Shown: positions 60,276-64,000 of the stretch, piece by piece
How the letters are laid out: each line of letters opens with the position of its first letter
Position numbering within the stretch: the first letter of the stretch is position 1
Made by a program: the position numbers and the translations under genes
NCBI GenBank assembly: GCA_963726615.1
Contig: CAVSCX010000006.1
Coordinates: forward strand, 248,001-312,000
Source of the DNA: CAWDZK01 sp963726615
GTDB taxonomy: Bacteria; Actinomycetota; Actinomycetes; JACCUZ01
Length of the DNA stretch: 64,000 nt
Direction: 5' to 3'
The notes under the pieces: generated by a model
What the model was told of the DNA's origin: nothing
What the model saw: only the letters and a program-made list of their open reading frames with translations
Databases searched by the model: none

Positions 60276-61373
60276 GTGAGTGAGCGAGGAGCGGTCACGC
60301 CGCTGCACCTGCGGGCCGTGGTGCTGCCGGACGGCGAGCCGCGGGACCTGTGGGTCGACGGCAACGGCCTCCTGCGCGAGGACCGGGTGCCCGGCGCGCA
60401 GACCGTGACGACCGACGGCTGGGTCGTCCCCGGCCTTGTCGACGCGCACTGCCACGTCGGCCTCGACGCCGACGGCGGCGTGGACGAGGCGACCACCGAG
60501 GCGCAGGCGCTGGCCGACCGGGACGCGGGTGCGCTGCTGCTGCGCGACGCGGGCGTGCCGGTCGACACGCACTGGATGGACGACCGGCCCGACCTGCCGC
60601 GGGTGATCCGGGCGGGGCGCCACATCGCCCGGAGCAGGCGCTACATCCGCAACTACGGCGCCGAGGTGGAGCCCGAGGACCTGCTCGCCGAGGTCGAGAC
60701 CCAGGCAGCGCGCGGCGACGGCTGGGTCAAGCTGGTGGGCGACTGGATCGACAGGGACGCCGGCGACCTCACGCCGTGCTGGCCCGCCGACGTCGCGGCA
60801 GCGGCCGTCGCCCGGGCGCACGAGCTGGGTGCCCGGGTCACCGCCCACTGCTTCGGCGAGCAGTCCGTCGCCGAGCTTGTCGCCGCCGGCATCGACTGCA
60901 TCGAGCACGGGACCGGGGTCACCCCGGACGTGGTCGAGGCGATGGCCAGCCAAGGCACGGCGCTGGTGCCGACCCGCGTGCAGATCGACAACTTCCCGGC
61001 GTACGCCGAGCAGGGCGGCGCCAGGTACCCGGCCTACGCCGCGCACATGCGCGACCTGCACGCCCGCTGCGACGCGACGCTGCGGGCGGCGTACGACGCG
61101 GGTGTGGCGCTCTACTGCGGCACCGACGCCGGGGGAGTGCTCCCGCACGGGCTGGTGGCCCGGGAGGTGCTGGCGCTGCACGAGCAGGTCGGCCTGCCGG
61201 CGGAGGTCGCGCTGGCGGGCGCCTCCTGGGCGGCCCGCGACTGGCTCGGGCGCCCGGGGCTCGAGGCGGGGGAGTCCGCCGACCTGGTGGTGTACGACAC
61301 GGACCCGCGCGCCGACCTCGGGGTGCTGGCGCACCCCCGGGCCGTCGTCCTCCGCGGCCGGGTCGTCGCCTGA
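60276..61373 (+). CDS. Amidohydrolase-family protein
   Basis: 365 residues from GTG 60276 (a GTG at 60267 is also possible). A metal-dependent TIM-barrel hydrolase: GLVDAHCHVGLD (HxH-type motif), VTAHCFGEQSV and ECI-like CIEHGTGVTPDVV, and the Asp in YCGTDAGGVLPHG. The C-terminal ADLVVYDTDPRAD is typical of imidazolonepropionase-like and other subtype I amidohydrolases. Substrate unknown. The ffh-amidohydrolase-rpsP order is widespread in actinobacteria. Confidence 0.85.
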   Translation: MSERGAVTPLHLRAVVLPDGEPRDLWVDGNGLLREDRVPGAQTVTTDGWVVPGLVDAHCHVGLDADGGVDEATTEAQALADRDAGALLLRDAGVPVDTHWMDDRPDLPRVIRAGRHIARSRRYIRNYGAEVEPEDLLAEVETQAARGDGWVKLVGDWIDRDAGDLTPCWPADVAAAAVARAHELGARVTAHCFGEQSVAELVAAGIDCIEHGTGVTPDVVEAMASQGTALVPTRVQIDNFPAYAEQGGARYPAYAAHMRDLHARCDATLRAAYDAGVALYCGTDAGGVLPHGLVAREVLALHEQVGLPAEVALAGASWAARDWLGRPGLEAGESADLVVYDTDPRADLGVLAHPRAVVLRGRVVA

Positions 61374-61376
61374 CGG

Positions 61377-61441
61377 AGATCCACTGTGCGCCCCCGCACC
61401 GGACACGCCGCAGGTCCGGTGTGTCCCCGCGCAAAGGATCT
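61377..61441. repeat. Palindrome with GACACGCCG core (copy C)
   Basis: Three paired blocks make an imperfect hairpin: AGATCC/GGATCT (outer), TGCGC/GCGCA and CACCGGAC/GTCCGGTG (inner). It includes GGACACGCCG, the core shared with copies at 29637 and 48990. It starts 4 nt after the amidohydrolase stop and could act as a terminator before rpsP. Confidence 0.65.
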
Positions 61442-61615
61442 TGGGGCGGGGACGATTCGGCAGGTCGCGGGTGGTCTGGCATGATGGCCCGCTGTACTCG
61501 GCGTTCGACGGGCCCTCTCATCCCGGCACGCGCCGTGTCCCCCGGCCGGGAACGATCGCACCCCCACGCGGTCCCTACCGCCACCCCGCTCGCAGAAGCA
61601 GGAGCTTCCTCCACC

Positions 61616-62194
61616 GTGGCTGTCAAGATCAAGCTGATGCGCATGGGCAAGATCCGTGCGCCGTACTACCGCATCGTCGTCGCCGACTCGCGCACCAAGC
61701 GCGACGGTCGGGCCATCGAGGAGATCGGCAAGTACCACCCCACCCGCGAGCCCTCGCTCATGGAGGTCGACTCGGACCGCGCGCAGTACTGGCTCTCCGT
61801 CGGGGCACAGCCGACCGAGCCCGTGGCCGCGATCCTCAAGGTCACCGGCGACTGGCAGAAGTTCAAGGGCCTGCCGGGCGCCGAGGGCACCCTGCGCCAC
61901 CCCGAGGACAAGGCCGACAAGAAGGCCCTGTTCGAGGCGGCGGCGAAGGAGTCGACCGGCGAGCCCAGGAGCGGCGCCACCACGCCGAAGAAGAAGGCCG
62001 CCAAGAAGTCGGCCGCCGCCGAGGCGCCGACCGGCGAGGCGCCGGCCGCCGAGGCCGCGCCGGCGGCCGAGGCCACCGTGGTCGAGGAGCCGAAGACCGA
62101 GGAGGTCGCCGCCGCGCCGGAGCCCGCGGAGGCAGCGACCGCCGAGGCCACCCCGGAGCCGGCCGCCGACGAGCCGGCCAAGGACGAGGCGTAG
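61616..62194 (+). CDS. rpsP: 30S ribosomal protein S16 with long acidic/Ala-rich tail
   Basis: 192 residues. The first 85 are the S16 core (VAVKIKLMRMGKIRAPYYRI, then YHPTREPS and YWLSVGAQPTEPVAAILK). The remaining 107 residues are a tail starting with KKK-rich PKKKAAKKSAAA and continuing Ala/Glu/Pro-rich. S16 is usually 80-140 residues, so the tail is exceptional even for actinobacteria, where moderate tails are common. The GTG at 61616 has GGAG 11 nt upstream. Confidence 0.95.
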   Translation: MAVKIKLMRMGKIRAPYYRIVVADSRTKRDGRAIEEIGKYHPTREPSLMEVDSDRAQYWLSVGAQPTEPVAAILKVTGDWQKFKGLPGAEGTLRHPEDKADKKALFEAAAKESTGEPRSGATTPKKKAAKKSAAAEAPTGEAPAAEAAPAAEATVVEEPKTEEVAAAPEPAEAATAEATPEPAADEPAKDEA

Positions 62195-62197
62195 GCC

Positions 62198-62437
62198 GTG
62201 CTCGAGGAGGCCCTCGAGCACCTGGTCCGCGGCATCGTCGACCACCCCGACGACGTCTCCGTCCGCGACAGCACCAGCCGGCGCGGACGGACCCTCGAGG
62301 TGCGGGTGCACCCCGAGGACCTCGGCAAGGTCATCGGTCGGGGCGGGCGCACGGCCAAGGCCCTGCGCACCGTTATCGGTGCGGTGGGCAACGGCCGCAG
62401 CGTCCGCGTCGACTTCCTCGACGTCGACGAGCGCTAG
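62198..62437 (+). CDS. khpA: KH-domain RNA-binding protein
   Basis: 79 residues: a single type II KH domain with the GxxG loop in GKVIGRGGRTAKALR. KhpA binds RNA, and partners with KhpB in several bacteria. The GTG at 62198 is 3 nt after rpsP, so it is in the rpsP-khpA-rimM-trmD operon. Confidence 0.95.
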   Translation: MLEEALEHLVRGIVDHPDDVSVRDSTSRRGRTLEVRVHPEDLGKVIGRGGRTAKALRTVIGAVGNGRSVRVDFLDVDER

Positions 62438-62473
62438 CGCCAGACCTCCGGTCGGTCATGCGGTGAAGGGCTG

Positions 62474-62998
62474 ATGGACGTCGTCGTCGCGCGGATCGGC
62501 CGTCCGCACGGGATCCACGGCACGGTCTCGGTAGAGGTGCGCACCGACGACCCCGAGGGCAGGCTCGCCCCCGGGACCACGGTGCGCACCGACCCGCCGG
62601 GCGCCGGGCCCCTGACCATCACCGATGGCCGGGTGCACTCCGGCCGGTTGCTGCTCACCTTCGCGGGGTACGCCGACCGCGGCGCCGCGGAGGGGCTGCG
62701 CGGCGTGCTGCTGGTCGCCGACGTCGACCCGGGTGAGCGGCTCGAGGACCCGGACGAGTTCCACGACTCCCAGCTCGTCGGGCTGGCGGTGCGCACCGTC
62801 GCCGGTGAGCCGGTCGGCGAGCTCATCGAGGTCCTGCACCTGCCCGGCCAGGACGTGCTCGCGGTCCGCCGTGCTGACGGCACCGAGGTCCTGGTGCCCT
62901 TCGTCGCCGCGATCGTCCCCACGGTCGACCTCGACCGCGGCGTCGTGCTCGTCGACCCCCCGCCGGGCCTGCTGTCGGACCCGGACGGGAGCCCGTGA
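62474..62998 (+). CDS. rimM: Ribosome maturation factor RimM
   Basis: 174 residues. N-terminal RimM domain (VVARIGRPHGIHGTVSVEV) and C-terminal PRC-barrel (DSQLVGLAVRTVAGEPVGEL, then VLVPFVAAIVPTVDLD). It assists 30S head assembly around S19. Its stop is followed at once by trmD. Confidence 0.95.
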   Translation: MDVVVARIGRPHGIHGTVSVEVRTDDPEGRLAPGTTVRTDPPGAGPLTITDGRVHSGRLLLTFAGYADRGAAEGLRGVLLVADVDPGERLEDPDEFHDSQLVGLAVRTVAGEPVGELIEVLHLPGQDVLAVRRADGTEVLVPFVAAIVPTVDLDRGVVLVDPPPGLLSDPDGSP

Positions 62999-62999
62999 G

Positions 63000-63812
63000 G
63001 TGAGGATCGATGTCGTCACGATCTTCCCGGACTACCTGGCCCCGCTGCGGCTCTCGCTGATCGGCCGGGCCGTCGACGACGGCCGGCTCGACCTGCGTGT
63101 CCACGACCTGCGCGACTGGACGTCCGACCGGCACCGGACCGTCGACGACTCGCCGTACGGCGGGGGGCCGGGCATGCTCATGCGTCCCGAGCCGTGGGGC
63201 GACGCGTTGGACGAGGTCCTCGACGACCGGGCCGGAGGGCACGACGTCCGGGTGGTCGTGCCGACACCGGGTGGGGTGCGGTTCACCCAGGAGATGGCCC
63301 GCGACCTCGCGGGGGAGCAGCGGCTGGTGTTCGCCTGCGGACGCTACGAGGGCATCGACCAACGGGTCCTCGACGAGGTCGCGACCAGGGCCAGGGTGAC
63401 CGAGGTCAGTCTCGGCGACTACGTCCTCAACGGCGGCGAGGTGGCGGTGCTGGCGATCGTCGAGGCTGTCGCCAGGCTGTTGCCCGGTGTCATCGGGAAC
63501 GCCGAGTCGCTCGTCGACGAGTCGCACGCCGAGTGGTCGGGAGGCCTGCTGGAGGCACCGGGGTTCACCAAGCCGGCCGCGTGGCGGGGCCGCGCCGTCC
63601 CCGAGGTGCTCCTGTCCGGTGACCACGCCCGGATCGCCCGGTGGCGACGCGACGAGTCGCTGCGCCGCACCGCCGAACGCCGCCCCGACCTGCTGGAGCG
63701 TCTCGACCCCTCCGCGCTGGACCAGCACGACCTCGCGCTGCTCGCCGGGCTCGGCTGGGCGGCCGGCCCCGATGGTCGATTGGCTCGCCCCGCCGAGCCT
63801 GTGGCAGACTGA
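63000..63812 (+). CDS. trmD: tRNA (guanine(37)-N(1))-methyltransferase
   Basis: 270 residues, SPOUT fold with trefoil knot. VRIDVVTIFPDYL at the N-terminus, DSPYGGGPGMLMRPEP, GRYEGIDQRVLDEV and SLGDYVLNGGEVAVL, the last forming the SAM knot, then ESHAEWSGGLLEAPGFTKP. It methylates G37 next to the anticodon. The GTG at 63000 begins 1 nt after rimM. Confidence 0.96.
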   Translation: MRIDVVTIFPDYLAPLRLSLIGRAVDDGRLDLRVHDLRDWTSDRHRTVDDSPYGGGPGMLMRPEPWGDALDEVLDDRAGGHDVRVVVPTPGGVRFTQEMARDLAGEQRLVFACGRYEGIDQRVLDEVATRARVTEVSLGDYVLNGGEVAVLAIVEAVARLLPGVIGNAESLVDESHAEWSGGLLEAPGFTKPAAWRGRAVPEVLLSGDHARIARWRRDESLRRTAERRPDLLERLDPSALDQHDLALLAGLGWAAGPDGRLARPAEPVAD

Positions 63813-63890
63813 CTGACTGCGGTCAGCCGCGAGCACCCCCGCCACAGGGAGGGCGCTGTACCACGACACGACCGCCACACAACTGCACCC

Positions 63891-63905
63891 CACCCACCGT
63901 GGGTG
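63891..63905. promoter_or_regulatory. Short hairpin in the rplS leader
   Basis: CACCCA and TGGGTG pair with a 3-nt loop, 31 nt before rplS. A ribosomal-protein leader or weak terminator are possible; too little is seen to decide. Confidence 0.3.
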
Positions 63906-63935
63906 ACCTGTGGCACCGCGAGAGATGAGAACCCG

Positions 63936-64000
63936 ATGCAGACGCTGGACGCCCTCGACGCCGCCTCGAAGCGCTCGGACATCCCCGAGTTCCGACCCGG
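63936..64000 (+). CDS. rplS: 50S ribosomal protein L19 (3'-truncated by window edge)
   Basis: Only the first 21 codons are present, MQTLDALDAASKRSDIPEFR, which match the actinobacterial L19 N-terminus. trmD-rplS is the conserved order. The ATG at 63936 follows AGAGATGAGA, a fair ribosome-binding sequence. Confidence 0.85.
   Translation, partial: MQTLDALDAASKRSDIPEFRP

Noticed and set aside
58388..60625. 745-codon minus-strand frame opposite ffh
   Set aside because: Shadow of ffh, whose plus-strand motifs are unmistakable.
1..64000. CRISPR arrays, transposases, prophage or integrative elements
   Set aside because: No regularly spaced repeats, no integrase or transposase signatures and no tRNA-end duplications were seen; the tRNA pair is not followed by an island.

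Overview
The window is a gene-dense stretch of the chromosome of a high-GC actinomycete. Evidence for this includes strong GC bias at third codon positions, many GTG starts, an F420 biosynthesis gene, a SepIVA-like protein, SMC/FtsY/Ffh housekeeping blocks, a NdgR-type IclR regulator beside leuCD, ANTAR regulators and a lysine-rich two-domain HU. The gene order (leuB-ilvE-cimA; gltX; ndgR/leuCD-hup-fbiD-plsC-gpsA; ddl-thiL; recG-rsmD-coaD-sepIVA-yceD-rpmF-rnc-mutM; smc-ftsY; amt-glnK-glnD; ffh-rpsP-khpA-rimM-trmD-rplS) is the conserved actinobacterial core order. No prophage, transposase, CRISPR array or large island is visible. I cannot name the genus.

Layout. 1-5.1 kb: branched-chain amino acid genes (partial leuB, ilvE, cimA) with a methyltransferase and an SseB-domain protein between them. 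cimA has a candidate leader-peptide attenuator. 5.1-12.3 kb: a cyclase/ATPase gene, a fumarylacetoacetase-family gene and a CPBP protease gene, all frameshifted, interleaved with intact gltX and a HAD phosphatase. 12.3-12.6 kb: tRNA-Gln and tRNA-Glu. 12.7-15.5 kb: three consecutive ANTAR-domain regulators and a small winged-helix-like protein. 15.5-24.4 kb: a secreted protein, ndgR divergent from leuCD, hup, a cold-shock-like protein, fbiD, plsC, gpsA and a GDPD-like protein. 24.4-32.2 kb: sirtuin, an SOS-controlled DUF222/HNH protein, a Cys/Met-metabolism PLP enzyme, ddl, a lipoprotein, a RAM-domain regulator, thiL with a coupled small ORF, and rpmB. 32.4-50.7 kb: fakA-like, recG, rsmD, coaD, sepIVA, yceD, rpmF, rnc, mutM, two exported unknowns, a LVIVD beta-propeller protein, smc and ftsY. 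50.8-54.9 kb: the nitrogen operon amt-glnK-glnD behind a GlnR-like box. 54.9-58.5 kb: an MFS transporter divergent from a GlxA-type regulator, and an ECF sigma factor with a membrane partner. 58.7-64 kb: ffh, an amidohydrolase, rpsP-khpA-rimM-trmD and the start of rplS.

The regulatory signals are the most informative part. They are the cimA attenuator (leader peptide plus terminator), a perfect mycobacterial-type SOS box before the HNH gene, a GlnR box before amt, an ECF-type autoregulatory promoter, and seven promoters with a TANNNT box 6-7 nt before the start codon, predicting leaderless mRNAs. Three intergenic palindromes share a GACACGCCG core and look like a dispersed repeat family. All three frameshifted genes lie within 5.28-11.9 kb; whether these are real decay or sequence errors cannot be decided from the sequence alone.
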